Shown here in pieces: positions 1 to 8,417 of a stretch of 64,000 nucleotides of DNA (positions within the stretch are counted from its first letter, which is position 1; the number at the start of each line of letters is the position of its first letter). The stretch covers positions 1 through 64,000 of the forward strand of contig WHST01000010.1 in the NCBI GenBank assembly GCA_009379955.1. Reading direction: 5' to 3'. Under the pieces are notes generated by a model that saw only the letters and a list, made by a program, of their open reading frames with translations, had not been told where the DNA came from and searched no databases. A program made the translations under genes and the position numbers. The DNA comes from Streptosporangiales bacterium. Lineage in GTDB: Bacteria; Actinomycetota; Actinomycetes; Streptosporangiales; WHST01.

Positions 1-67
1 CGCCGAGCATCTCCGCAGCGAACGCCACCAGCCGCGGCCTGACCTGGTCCATCTCCTCCGGGGTCAC
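1..67 (-). mobile_element. IS701-family transposase, 5' end only (continues beyond window)
   Basis: Reading leftwards from a GTG at 67, 22 codons are visible, beginning VTPEEMDQVRPRLVAF. From family knowledge, this resembles the N-terminus of IS701-type transposases of actinobacteria, which begin with a similar TPEE..RPRL..FAAEML stretch. The catalytic DDE domain would lie outside the window, so intactness cannot be judged. The call rests on a short match from memory. The CTAG-flanked palindrome to its right fits an insertion sequence neighbourhood, because IS701-type elements are known for YTAR target duplications. Confidence 0.5.
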
Positions 68-130
68 GGATCAGAACACGACCACATCACGAGCCGGATC
101 AGCGGTAGCGACACACGTAACAAAGTACTA

Positions 131-298
131 CTAGTGTCCTGCGTCGGAAGTTGTGTGCCGCTGCCGGCGTCCAGGTGGGTGCATCGCAAGGCGGAGGTAG
201 GCCCTCGTACTGGGCGTACTTGGGCTCTGCCGACAACGCAGCGAGGTGCCCGCCTGGGCGTCGGCAGGGGTGAACGTACCTCCGACGCAGGACACTAG
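131..298. repeat. CTAG-flanked palindromic MITE-like element
   Basis: The 18 bases at 131-148 (CTAGTGTCCTGCGTCGGA) are an exact inverted copy of 281-298. The interior is also an imperfect palindrome, so the whole 168 bp can fold on itself. The outermost CTAG is self-complementary and can be read either as part of the inverted repeat or as a 4-bp direct target duplication. Nothing in the interior looks coding. The TAG stop of the sigma factor gene (295-297) lies in the terminal CTAG. It could be a MITE moved by the adjacent transposase or one end of that insertion sequence. Confidence 0.75.
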
Positions 299-1524
299 CT
301 GCCCGGGCCGAGCGCCGCGGCGCGGGACTGGAGGTAGCGCTGCTCCGGGACGCGCAGGGTGCGACGGGCGGCGGTGAGGTAGGCGTCCCCGGCGGCCTCG
401 CGGTCACCGACCAGCTCGAGCAGGTGGGCGCGCACCGCGTCCACGCGGTGGTGCCCCGTCAGCGCGTCGTCGGTCTCGGCCGCGGCCAACTCGCCGAGAC
501 CCGCGTCCGCACCGTGGACCATCGCGACGGCGACGATGCGGTTCAGGGTGACCATCGGCCCGGGCGCGACGGTGCGCAGCAGGTCGTACAGGCCGAGGAT
601 CTGCGGCCAGTCGGTGTCCTCGGCACGCGGAGCCTCGGCGTGCAGAGCGGCGATGGCGGCCTGCAGCTGGTACGGGCCGACCGGCCCCTCGGCGAGCGTC
701 CGCGTGACGAGTGCGACTCCTTCGTCGATGGCCTCCCTGTCCCACAGGCTGCGGTCCTGCTCGGTGAGCGGGACGAGCGCACCGTCGGGACGGGTGCGCG
801 CCGGCCTTCTCGCGTCGGTGAGCAGCATGAGGGCCAGCAGGCCTGCCACCTCGCCGTCGTCGGGCGGCACCGCGAGGAGCTGTCGGGTCAGCCGGATCGC
901 CTCGGCGGTGAGCTCGACGCGCAGCAAAGCCGCGCCCGAGCTCGCGGTGTATCCCTCGTTGAAGGTCAGGTACAGCACCTTCAATACCGCGGCGATCCGC
1001 TGCGACCGTTCCTCCGGCGGAGGAAGCCGGAACTCCGCACCACTGGCCTTGATCCGCTGCTTCGCTCGGCTGATGCGCTGGCCGATGGTCGACTCGGGGA
1101 CCAGGAACGCGCGCGCGATCTCCGCCGTGGTCAGGCCGCCGACGGCGCGGAGCGTCAGCGCCACCTGCGAGGGCAGCGTGAGCGAGGGATGGCAGCAGAG
1201 CAGCAGCAGCAGCGCCAGCACGTCGTCCCCGGCCGGTGCGGCCTCGCTGTCCTGTGGTTCGAGCAGCGCCGCGGTGTCCTCTCGTCGGCGGCGGGCGGTG
1301 TCGTTGCGCATCGTCTCGATCAGCCGGCGCGACGCGACCGTGACCAGCCACGCCTTCGGACTGTCCGGCACGCCGTCGACGGGCCACTGCTGCGCGGCCG
1401 AGAGCAGCGCCTCCTGTACGGCGTCCTCGCAGCTGTCGAAGTCGCCGTACCGCCGGACGAGGCGCCCCACGACCTGCGGCGCCAGCGCGCGCAGCAGGCC
1501 CTCGACCTCGGTCTCCGCCGTCAC
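295..1524 (-). CDS. ECF42-type RNA polymerase sigma factor with C-terminal TPR-like extension
   Basis: This is a 409-residue sigma-70 family protein. The N-terminal third holds the sigma2 region (around YGDFDSCEDAVQEALL, PKAWLVTVASRRLIE) and a sigma4 helix-turn-helix (LTTAEIARAFLVPESTIGQR). A long helical C-terminal half follows, as in the ECF42 group (COG4941/DUF6596), which carries TPR-like repeats instead of a separate anti-sigma factor. The start is the GTG at 1524, which overlaps the TGA of the upstream DGPF gene as GTGA and indicates translational coupling. ECF42 factors are known to be encoded next to DGPF/YCII proteins, exactly as here. The stop codon falls inside the palindromic element at 131-298, so the last residues may have been altered by its insertion. 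Confidence 0.9.
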   Translation of the reverse strand: MTAETEVEGLLRALAPQVVGRLVRRYGDFDSCEDAVQEALLSAAQQWPVDGVPDSPKAWLVTVASRRLIETMRNDTARRRREDTAALLEPQDSEAAPAGDDVLALLLLLCCHPSLTLPSQVALTLRAVGGLTTAEIARAFLVPESTIGQRISRAKQRIKASGAEFRLPPPEERSQRIAAVLKVLYLTFNEGYTASSGAALLRVELTAEAIRLTRQLLAVPPDDGEVAGLLALMLLTDARRPARTRPDGALVPLTEQDRSLWDREAIDEGVALVTRTLAEGPVGPYQLQAAIAALHAEAPRAEDTDWPQILGLYDLLRTVAPGPMVTLNRIVAVAMVHGADAGLGELAAAETDDALTGHHRVDAVRAHLLELVGDREAAGDAYLTAARRTLRVPEQRYLQSRAAALGPGS

Positions 1525-1892
1525 ATCTCCAGTCCGCTGAAGGTGCGGACCGGCCGAACCTCGACCACACCGGCCTCCGCCTCGGGGATACGTGCCGCGA
1601 TCTCGGTCGCGCGGTCGATGCTGTTGCACTCGACCAGGTAGAAGCCCGCCAACTGTTCCTTCACCTCGGCGAACGGCCCGTCGGTCGTCATCGCCTCCCC
1701 GTCGCGCACGGTGAGATGCTTGGCGAGTGACGGATCAGCGAGCGATTCCGACACGATCATCTCTCCGGACGCGGCGAGGTCCTCGTTGAGCGCGGCGTAG
1801 GCCCGCAGACCACTCGCCTTCTCGGCCTCGGGCAACTGCTCCCAGAGCTGTCGCGCGTCCGGGTTGGTGTAGATCAGGACCAGGTATCGCAC
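1521..1892 (-). CDS. YCII-related DGPF-domain protein, partner of the ECF42 sigma factor
   Basis: This is a 123-residue protein with the ferredoxin-like YCII/DGPF fold. It begins RYLVLIYTNPDA and carries the family motif TDGPFAEVKEQLAGFYLVE around residues 65-83. The GTG at 1892 was chosen over an upstream in-frame ATG because GGAGG lies about 8 nt before it. It is read first and overlaps the sigma factor by 4 nt, forming the standard DGPF-ECF42 pair. DGPF proteins are believed to influence the activity of the cognate sigma factor, but the mechanism is not visible here. Confidence 0.9.
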   Translation of the reverse strand: MRYLVLIYTNPDARQLWEQLPEAEKASGLRAYAALNEDLAASGEMIVSESLADPSLAKHLTVRDGEAMTTDGPFAEVKEQLAGFYLVECNSIDRATEIAARIPEAEAGVVEVRPVRTFSGLEM

Positions 1893-1993
1893 AGGTGCCT
1901 CCAGAAATCTCGAGGATTCTCCCACTCGTATGTCGAAACCGGCGCCGCAGCTTCTACCTCCTCGTGAGACCCGCAGAGAGAGGAGAACTGATC

Positions 1994-2383
1994 ATGACCG
2001 ACCAGACCAAGGCACGAATCAACGGGGTGCGGACCGTCGGTATCCCCGTGAGAGACCAGGACCGGGCGCTGGAGTTCTACGTCGAGACCCTCGGCTTCGA
2101 GAAGCTCGTGGACGCACCGGTCGAGCAGCTCGGCGGGCGCTGGATCGAGGTGAGCCCGCCGCAGGCCGCCGTCACCATCGCGCTGACACCCGCCCACGAC
2201 AAGGTGCCCGCCGGTGTCGACACGGGAATCCGGTTCACGACCGACGACGCGGCAGCGCTGCACACCCAGCTGTCCGGACGCGGCGTGGACGTCGACGAAC
2301 TGCTGCGCTGGGAGGGCATCCCGCCCATGTTCGACTTCCGCGACCCGGACGGCAATGTCCTCTACGTCGGCGAGAGCTCCTAG
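1994..2383 (+). CDS. VOC-family (glyoxalase/bleomycin resistance-like) protein
   Basis: This 129-residue vicinal-oxygen-chelate protein has paired beta-alpha-beta units, with TVGIPVRDQDRALEFYVETL near the N-terminus and FDFRDPDGNVLYVGE at the C-terminus. Such proteins bind a divalent metal and act on small molecules or sequester drugs; the substrate cannot be predicted. The ATG at 1994 follows GAGAGGAGAA. The gene is divergent from the DGPF/sigma pair. A TGTCGA at 1931-1936 resembles the -35 element described for ECF42 promoters, so the sigma factor may drive it, but no convincing -10 was seen. It converges on, and overlaps by 4 nt, the glucuronidase gene. Confidence 0.85.
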   Translation: MTDQTKARINGVRTVGIPVRDQDRALEFYVETLGFEKLVDAPVEQLGGRWIEVSPPQAAVTIALTPAHDKVPAGVDTGIRFTTDDAAALHTQLSGRGVDVDELLRWEGIPPMFDFRDPDGNVLYVGESS

Positions 2384-5300
2384 GAGAGAGCGCGCATCAC
2401 CAGGGCGTTGAGGTGCCAGTGCACGCCGGAGTCGCCGGTGAGCTCCAGGTCGTGCTCCGTGCCGCCGGCCAGCTCGAACCGCAGCCAGGTGAACGAGCCG
2501 TCGGGCTGCGGACCGGTCTCGGCGAGCAGCGTGCCGCCGGACCTGATGTGCGTCGGCCCGGACGAGACCGTGTCGCCGACGAGGACGTGCACCTCGTGGT
2601 CGCCCGACGGCACGGTGAGACGCAGCACGCCGGCGGCGGAGTTGTTGACGAAGTCGCGCCGCAGCGGGTCGACGGTGGCACCGCGGTCGCGGGACTGGGG
2701 TGCGGTGCCGACCCAGCCGTAGCCGCGCTGCGCATCCCAGGCGTCGCCGGGAGCGAGCCGCGTGTACGTGTCGAGCAGCGGGGAGTCGGCGGAGCCTGCG
2801 TCGAGCGCGAGCGCGACCTCGTCACCGGACGGCACGACGTCGACGCGCTCGTCGCGGCGGTCGACGGCCTCCTCCCCGCCGGTACGGACCTCGATGCCGA
2901 TCGTGGCCACGGTCGGCGCCACCGTGGGAGGAGTGACGGGCACCGTCACCTCGGCGGTCTCGCCGGCGGGGACCGTCGCGGTGTCCTCGCCACCCGTCCA
3001 CCCGTCGGGGACATCGGCCAGGACGGTGACCGCGAGGGCTGCGTCGGTGGTGTTGGTGACCGGCACCACCACGTCGTTGGCGCGGCCACCGAACATCGGC
3101 GCCGGTACGCGCGCCTCGCCGAGCACGGCCTGCGGCACCTCGCCTTCTGGGTCGATCACGACGAGCGCGTTGAGGTGCCAGTGCTGGGTGTCCTCGCCGC
3201 TGAGCTCGAGGTCGATCTCGCGTCCGCTCGCGCCGCCGTCGAGGGTGAAGCTCAGCCAGGCGAACGTGCCGCCGAACTTGAACTCGCTCTCGGCGATCAC
3301 CTTGCCCTCGGAGCGCACGAACGTCGGGTACGACGAGTGCTGGTCGCCGGTGAGCAGGTAGGTGTCGTACCGACCCGCAGGGATCGCGAGGCGCAGCGTG
3401 CGGGCCGTGGCGTCGTTGCAGAAGTCGCGCCGGAGCGGGTCGTAGGAGGTGCCGCGGTCGCGGGTCTGCGGCTTGCCACCGACCCAGCCGTAGCCCAACG
3501 CCTGGTCCCAGGTGTCGTCGGGTGTGAGTCGCCGGTACGTCGACATCACCGGGCTCGACGTGGATCCCGCGTCGAGCGCGAGGACGCACTGGTGCCCGGT
3601 CGGGGCGATGACGACGGAGACGTCGGCCCTGGCGCCGGTGAGCACGTCGACGCGTGCCGCGTCGGCCTCGACGTGCATCATGGCGAAGCCGGTGAGGACG
3701 TCGGTGGGCACCGTGACCGGCAGCGTCGCCTCTCCGAACTCGCGCGAGGGCACGGACAGGTCGGCGGTGCCGCTGGTCCAGGTCTCGGGGACCTCGGCAC
3801 GCGCGGTGAGGTCGACCGCCCTGCGCGTGGCGTTGCCCGCGGTCACTCGGAACCGGTTGGTCAGGCCGGTCAGGAACGCGTGCGGGCCGTCGGCCGAGCG
3901 GATCTGCACCCAGGAACGCCGCGCGTCGAGGATCCGGCACCACTCGAAGTAGTACTCGACCATCGTGTCGCGCCAGACGGTGGCGTGGTCGACCTGGCGG
4001 TCGAAGCGCTCGAGCGTGTCGGCGTACCTGCTGGCGTCGATGCGCGGCCGGACCGAGCGCCACTGCCTGCGCAGCCGTTCCGCGGCCTCGAGCCCGTCGA
4101 AGTGCGTGTCGTAGATGTGCTGGATGACGTTGCGCCCCGACCGCAACCGGTGCGAGAACGGCACGTGGTGGAAGAACAGCAGCAGCTCGTCGGGACAGCT
4201 GTCGAGCGACTCGTACAGCCGGGTGTTCTCCGGGTGGTACAGGCCGGTGTAGCCGTTGCCGGTGGCCGTGGTTCGGTCGAAGCCGGTGCCCTTCTCGTCG
4301 GTGCGGTGGAAGCCGTGCGAGACGACCGGGTCGGGGTCGAGGTGGTTGGATCCCGACGACATGAAACCGCAGCCGAGAGGTGAGGTGTAGTCCTCGTAGG
4401 TCTCCCACGACGACAGCAGGATGCGCTTCACCGTGGACACCGTCTGAGGATGCGACCCGTAGGTCATGCGCACCCACTCCTCGGCGATGTCGTCGGCCTC
4501 GAGCGAGGGGTTCCAGGCGAGCCGCGCGTATCCGTGGTTGTTGGCGGCGGCGAGCTGGTGGAGGGTCCAGTCGTCGCCGTCGTCACCGAAGTTCATGACG
4601 CCGGCGACGCCGCTGTGCGAGTAGTCGTACGCGGTGCCGTCGACGATGTCGGCGACCGTCGGACCCTTGCCCTTGGCGTGGGTGTCGAAGTCGTAGACCT
4701 GCTTCCACTGCGGCACGAGGTAGCACAGGTGCGTGGTCTGGCCGGTGTACTCCTGGGTGATCTGCAGCTCGAGCATCGAGTTGGTCTTCGGCAGCGCGCC
4801 GAACAACGGGTGCACTGGTTCCCTGACCTGGAAGTCGATCGGCCCGTTCTTCATCTGCAGCACGACGTTGTCGGCGAACTCGCCGTCGAGCGGCTTGAAC
4901 GTCTCGTACGACTTGTGCGCCCAGGTGTCCGGGTCGAAGTCGTGGATGAACGCGCGCCACATGACGATGCCGCCGTGCGGCTCGACCGCCTCGGCGAGCA
5001 TGTTCGCGCCGTCGGCATGGGTGCGCCCGTAGTCGAGCGGGCCCGGCTGTCCCTCGGAGTTGGCCTTGACCAGGAAGCCGCCGAAGTCGGGGATGGCGGC
5101 GTAGATCGTGTCGGCCTTGCGTCGCCACCAGGCCCGCACCTCGCCGTCCAACGGGTCCGCGGTGTCGAGCCCGTCGAGCAGCATCGGGCTGGCGTAGTTG
5201 GCGGAGAGGTAGCAGGTCACTCCCCAGGCGCGCAGCGTTTCAAAGAGGCCGCGCAGGTCGCGGATCATCGTGTCGGAGAGGAACTGCGAGTTGGCGTTGA

Positions 5301-6027
5301 CGTTGTTGACGACGGTGCCGTTCATGCCGACCGAGGCGAGGATCCGCGCGTAGTCGGTGTAGTGCGGCAGAACCTCGGGCAGCTCGTCCCAGTGGAAGAC
5401 CGACAGGCCCGCGTAGCCGCGTTCGACGGTGCGGTCGAGGTTGTCCCAGTGGTTCGCGATCCGGATCGGCAGCGCGGGGCGTTCCCTGACGTCGAGACCG
5501 CCGAGACCGCGCTGGGTCTGCAGCAGCCGCAGCAAATGGAACGCGCCGTAGAGCGCGCCGCGCTCGCTCGCGCTGGCCACGAGCACCGCGTCGTCGCCGT
5601 CGACGCGACGCCGCCTGAGCACGTAGCCCTCGGGGCCGAGCCGGTCCAGCTCCGCGGCGCCGACGTGCCTGGCGATCCATCGTGACGACCGCCGCGTGCC
5701 GACGATCACCGCGCCGTCGTCGCGCGGTTCCTGGCGCTCCGGGATGCGCCGGTCGAGCAGGCCGGACAGGCCCTTCGTCAGCTCCGCCGCCGCGGACCGC
5801 AACACGGGATGGCTGCCGCCGGCGACCACATGGGTCAACGCCTCGCGGTACGCGTGCAGCAGGGAGGAGTCGTCGACCCGCGGGTAGCGCAGCCACAACG
5901 CGTGGCCGTCCTCGTTCGGCGGCGGACGCCAGTCGGCCCATGCCTCGCGCGGGTTCACGACCAGGCCCGCCGCGGCCACGGCCGCACCGCCGACCAGCAA
6001 TCCCCGACGTGTCACGTGCTCGGTCAT
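2380..6027 (-). CDS. Secreted GH67 alpha-glucuronidase with two C-terminal accessory domains
   Basis: This 1215-residue enzyme is predicted to remove (4-O-methyl-)glucuronic acid from xylo-oligosaccharides. The N-terminus has a Tat-type signal (TRRGLLVGGAAVAAAG). The GH67 barrel spans about residues 180-700. Glu325 (in KANSEGQPGP), Asp398 (NGPIDFQ) and Glu426 (ITQEYTGQ) have the same spacing (+73, +101) as the acid and two carboxylates of Cellvibrio GlcA67A. The last ~450 residues contain two related modules, each starting LALDAGS and containing a GYGWVG...RDRG...PLRRDF stretch, separated by an Ig-like linker. Typical GH67 proteins are about 700 residues, so the C-terminal extension is unusual. 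The divergent LacI gene and two GAGMAACCGGTYTC sites suggest substrate-controlled repression. Confidence 0.93.
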   Translation of the reverse strand: MTEHVTRRGLLVGGAAVAAAGLVVNPREAWADWRPPPNEDGHALWLRYPRVDDSSLLHAYREALTHVVAGGSHPVLRSAAAELTKGLSGLLDRRIPERQEPRDDGAVIVGTRRSSRWIARHVGAAELDRLGPEGYVLRRRRVDGDDAVLVASASERGALYGAFHLLRLLQTQRGLGGLDVRERPALPIRIANHWDNLDRTVERGYAGLSVFHWDELPEVLPHYTDYARILASVGMNGTVVNNVNANSQFLSDTMIRDLRGLFETLRAWGVTCYLSANYASPMLLDGLDTADPLDGEVRAWWRRKADTIYAAIPDFGGFLVKANSEGQPGPLDYGRTHADGANMLAEAVEPHGGIVMWRAFIHDFDPDTWAHKSYETFKPLDGEFADNVVLQMKNGPIDFQVREPVHPLFGALPKTNSMLELQITQEYTGQTTHLCYLVPQWKQVYDFDTHAKGKGPTVADIVDGTAYDYSHSGVAGVMNFGDDGDDWTLHQLAAANNHGYARLAWNPSLEADDIAEEWVRMTYGSHPQTVSTVKRILLSSWETYEDYTSPLGCGFMSSGSNHLDPDPVVSHGFHRTDEKGTGFDRTTATGNGYTGLYHPENTRLYESLDSCPDELLLFFHHVPFSHRLRSGRNVIQHIYDTHFDGLEAAERLRRQWRSVRPRIDASRYADTLERFDRQVDHATVWRDTMVEYYFEWCRILDARRSWVQIRSADGPHAFLTGLTNRFRVTAGNATRRAVDLTARAEVPETWTSGTADLSVPSREFGEATLPVTVPTDVLTGFAMMHVEADAARVDVLTGARADVSVVIAPTGHQCVLALDAGSTSSPVMSTYRRLTPDDTWDQALGYGWVGGKPQTRDRGTSYDPLRRDFCNDATARTLRLAIPAGRYDTYLLTGDQHSSYPTFVRSEGKVIAESEFKFGGTFAWLSFTLDGGASGREIDLELSGEDTQHWHLNALVVIDPEGEVPQAVLGEARVPAPMFGGRANDVVVPVTNTTDAALAVTVLADVPDGWTGGEDTATVPAGETAEVTVPVTPPTVAPTVATIGIEVRTGGEEAVDRRDERVDVVPSGDEVALALDAGSADSPLLDTYTRLAPGDAWDAQRGYGWVGTAPQSRDRGATVDPLRRDFVNNSAAGVLRLTVPSGDHEVHVLVGDTVSSGPTHIRSGGTLLAETGPQPDGSFTWLRFELAGGTEHDLELTGDSGVHWHLNALVMRALS

Positions 6028-6067
6028 CGCGATGACTCCAGCCTGCTCCGGCGACGCTGCGCGGTAT

Positions 6068-6082
6068 GAGCAACCGGTTTCT
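6068..6082. promoter_or_regulatory. Putative LacI-type operator upstream of the glucuronidase gene
   Basis: GAGCAACCGGTTTCT contains the palindromic core AACCGGTT and lies about 41 bp before the glucuronidase start codon. A close relative occurs at 6287-6300. LacI-family regulators bind palindromes with a central CG, and the divergent gene encodes one. The intergenic stretch 6028-6329 holds no other feature that I recognise. Confidence 0.5.
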
Positions 6083-6286
6083 GACCGTAGGGTCGGTGCG
6101 GAGTCGCGTCAAGGTCGCAGGACGCGGCTACGGACGGTGAGCGCCTTGTGGCCGCCGCCACCTCGGGTGCCCGATCGCGCTGTCAGTGCTGGCTCATCAT
6201 CGGTCTCGCGGTACGTCACCGGCTCGGGTCGCCGGTTCCCGCGACACGGGTGCCCGAGTAGTATCGACGCACGGTCACCGATGGAT

Positions 6287-6300
6287 GAGAAACCGGTCTC
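6287..6300. promoter_or_regulatory. Putative LacI-type operator upstream of the regulator gene
   Basis: GAGAAACCGGTCTC is an imperfect palindrome matching the site at 6068-6082 over GAG(A/C)AACCGGT(T/C)TC. It sits about 30 bp before the proposed lacI start, which suits autoregulation and shared control of the divergent pair. Confidence 0.5.
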
Positions 6301-6329
6301 CATGCCGGCTCGAGTGCGTAGGGGGTTCG

Positions 6330-7325
6330 TTGCGACGCGCCGGACACGTGACGATCTCGAACGTCGCCGCCGCCGCCGGCGTGTCGAAGGCCACCGTCTC
6401 GCGGGTGATGAACGGCGTCTCGACGGTCGCGCCCGAGTTCGTCGACCGGGTACGCGACGCCGCCGACCGGCTCGGCTACCTGCCGAGCGCCACCGCGCAG
6501 AACCTCTCCCGCGGGCGCACGGGTGCGGTCGGCGTGCTGGTCCCCGACCTCGCCAACCCGCTGTACACGTTGATGCTCAAGGGCATCGAGTTCCAGGCGC
6601 GTGACGACGGCTACCACACACTCGTCGCCGACACGAACGAGGAGCCCGAGCAGGAGCCGTGGCGGGCCGCCGAGCTCGCCAGGCAGAGCGACGGGCTGAT
6701 CCTGTGCGGGCCGCGGATGAGCGACGCCGCACTCGCGGAGCTGACCACGACCGGCCTGCCGGTGGTGGTCGTCAACCGCCGCTCGGCGCGCGGCCTGTTC
6801 CTCTCGGTGTGGGTCGACTGTCGCGAGGCGATCGACGGCCTGGTCGCGCACCTGCGCGAGCTCGGCCACCGGCGCGTGGCGTACCTCGCCGGTCCCGAGC
6901 GGTCCGCCGCCGACGCCGACCGGTGGACGGCCCTGCAGGCGGCGACGACGCGGCCGATGAGACTGACGCGGGTGGCGGCGGGCGCGATGATGGACGACGG
7001 CTACCGCGTGGCCGACCAGGCCCTGGAGCAGGGGGCGACGGGCCTCGTCGGGTACAACGACCTCGTCGCGCTCGGCGCGATGGCCAGGCTCGCCGAACGC
7101 GGCATCGCCGTGCCCGACCAGGTGTCGGTGGCGGGCATCGACGACATCACCTACGCCAGGTACACCAGCCCCGCGCTCACCACGATCGCCGTGCCCCAGG
7201 CCGACTTCGGCAGGGAGGCCTGGCGGCTGCTCGCCCCGTCCCTGCTCGGCCGCAAGGGCCGCCGGAGCCGGACCCTGTCGGCGCGCCTCGTCCTCCGCGC
7301 CAGCACGGGCCCCGCGCCCCGTTGA
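6330..7325 (+). CDS. LacI-family transcriptional regulator (probable glucuronidase regulator)
   Basis: This is a protein of about 331 residues. Its N-terminal helix-turn-helix and hinge (VTISNVAAAAGVSKATVSRV) are followed by a periplasmic-binding-protein-like effector domain, with VGVLVPDLANPLYT and SVAGIDDITYARYTSPALTT as typical stretches. The start is uncertain. TTG at 6330 has GGGGG 4 nt upstream; the GTG at 6348 would start exactly at VTISNV but has no ribosome-binding site. The gene is divergent from the GH67 gene, and both carry a similar palindrome in front, so it most likely represses that gene until an oligosaccharide or aldobiuronic acid binds. A strong hairpin follows the stop. 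Confidence 0.88.
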   Translation: MRRAGHVTISNVAAAAGVSKATVSRVMNGVSTVAPEFVDRVRDAADRLGYLPSATAQNLSRGRTGAVGVLVPDLANPLYTLMLKGIEFQARDDGYHTLVADTNEEPEQEPWRAAELARQSDGLILCGPRMSDAALAELTTTGLPVVVVNRRSARGLFLSVWVDCREAIDGLVAHLRELGHRRVAYLAGPERSAADADRWTALQAATTRPMRLTRVAAGAMMDDGYRVADQALEQGATGLVGYNDLVALGAMARLAERGIAVPDQVSVAGIDDITYARYTSPALTTIAVPQADFGREAWRLLAPSLLGRKGRRSRTLSARLVLRASTGPAPR

Positions 7326-7343
7326 TCACGTCAACGTGATCAA

Positions 7344-7383
7344 CGGTGACTTCACCTCGTGCAGAGACGAGGTGAAGTCACCG
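7344..7383. terminator. Bidirectional hairpin terminator between lacI and merR genes
   Basis: A perfect 17-bp stem (7344-7360 with 7367-7383) has a 6-nt loop. It lies between two convergent genes. A second, smaller palindrome at 7321-7344 (arms GTTGATCACGT / ACGTGATCAAC) overlaps the lacI stop codon. Confidence 0.75.
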
Positions 7384-7402
7384 TTGGTGAGGTGAAGCGG
7401 TC

Positions 7403-8344
7403 CTACCAGGTCGTGCGGAGGCCGGCGATGAACCACTCGAACGCCGGCGCCATGCTCGGCATCTCGTGCTGCCAGCCGTTCACCTTGCCGACGAGCTGCC
7501 AGTAGCGTTCGACGCGGCGGTCGTTGAACAGTGCCAGCCGGTCCGCCAGCTCCGTGCGGTACGAGCCGCCCGCGGGGTCGTCGCCCTCGCCCGCCATCGC
7601 CGCCGCCAGCTCGTCGACCAGCGGCCGTGCCTCGGCTGACGCAGGGTCGACGCCGTCGGCGAGGGCCCGACCGGCCTTCTCCGCCACGAGCTGTGCCGCC
7701 TGCTGCGCGTTCTCGTCGGGCTGGCCGACGCCCTGCTCGCGCAACTCCTGGCCACGCACGGTCATCTCGCGCGTCCTGGCCTTGTAGTCGGGGTCCTGGA
7801 TCAGCTCGGCGAGCTCGACCCACGCCTCGACCTGCTCAGGCGTCGGGTCGTCCGGGAGCTCCGGCGGCGCCTGACGCATCATCGACCCGACGGTGCCCTC
7901 CTCGACACCGGCGAAGGCGTCGTCGAGGTACTCGGTGACGAGACGTCGCCGTTCCTCACCGGTCATCTGGGCCAACTTGTTCATGATCTCCATCTCCTTG
8001 GGTGTGGCCCCTCGCCTGGCCACCGCGCGCAGCACCGTGCGATGCAGGCGCAGCATCCGGATGTGCGCGTCGAGCGCGTCCGCGTGGGCGGACGCGACCT
8101 CGGCGACGGTGACCTCGCGGGCCAGCACGCGCTGGACCGTTCGCAGATCGACACCGAGGTCGCGCAGCGTGCGGACGAGCGCGAGCCGGGCAAGCGCCTC
8201 TTGCCCGAACAACCGGTAGCCGGCGGGGGTCCTGCCGTCCGGCGGAACGAGACCCTCGTCGGACCAGAACCTGACCGTCTTCACCGTGAGACCGGTGCGC
8301 CTGGCCAGTTCGCCGATCGAGAGCAGTGCCGTGCCGCCGTCCAT
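7403..8344 (-). CDS. MerR-family transcriptional regulator with long C-terminal domain
   Basis: This is a 313-residue protein. The winged helix at residues 8-75 (LSIGELARRTGLTVKTVRFW, DEGLVPPDGRTPAGYRLF) is typical of MerR regulators. The rest is an acidic, helical region of about 220 residues rather than a metal-binding loop, so a small organic ligand is more likely than a metal. The ATG at 8344 has GGTGGGAGAC directly upstream. The gene lies alone between the convergent lacI terminator and prpE. Its target is not evident. Confidence 0.85.
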   Translation of the reverse strand: MDGGTALLSIGELARRTGLTVKTVRFWSDEGLVPPDGRTPAGYRLFGQEALARLALVRTLRDLGVDLRTVQRVLAREVTVAEVASAHADALDAHIRMLRLHRTVLRAVARRGATPKEMEIMNKLAQMTGEERRRLVTEYLDDAFAGVEEGTVGSMMRQAPPELPDDPTPEQVEAWVELAELIQDPDYKARTREMTVRGQELREQGVGQPDENAQQAAQLVAEKAGRALADGVDPASAEARPLVDELAAAMAGEGDDPAGGSYRTELADRLALFNDRRVERYWQLVGKVNGWQHEMPSMAPAFEWFIAGLRTTW

Positions 8345-8417
8345 GTCTCCCACCGTGCACCCTCCAGTCGCTGGAGACTCAAGTCCCGATTCTGCACGGT
8401 CCGCGCTGCGGGCGGAG

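Noticed and set aside
1930-4383. 817-codon open frame on the plus strand
   Set aside because: It is antisense to the GH67 gene, has a low-complexity Arg/Gly/Val-rich translation and matches nothing; it is a by-product of high GC content.
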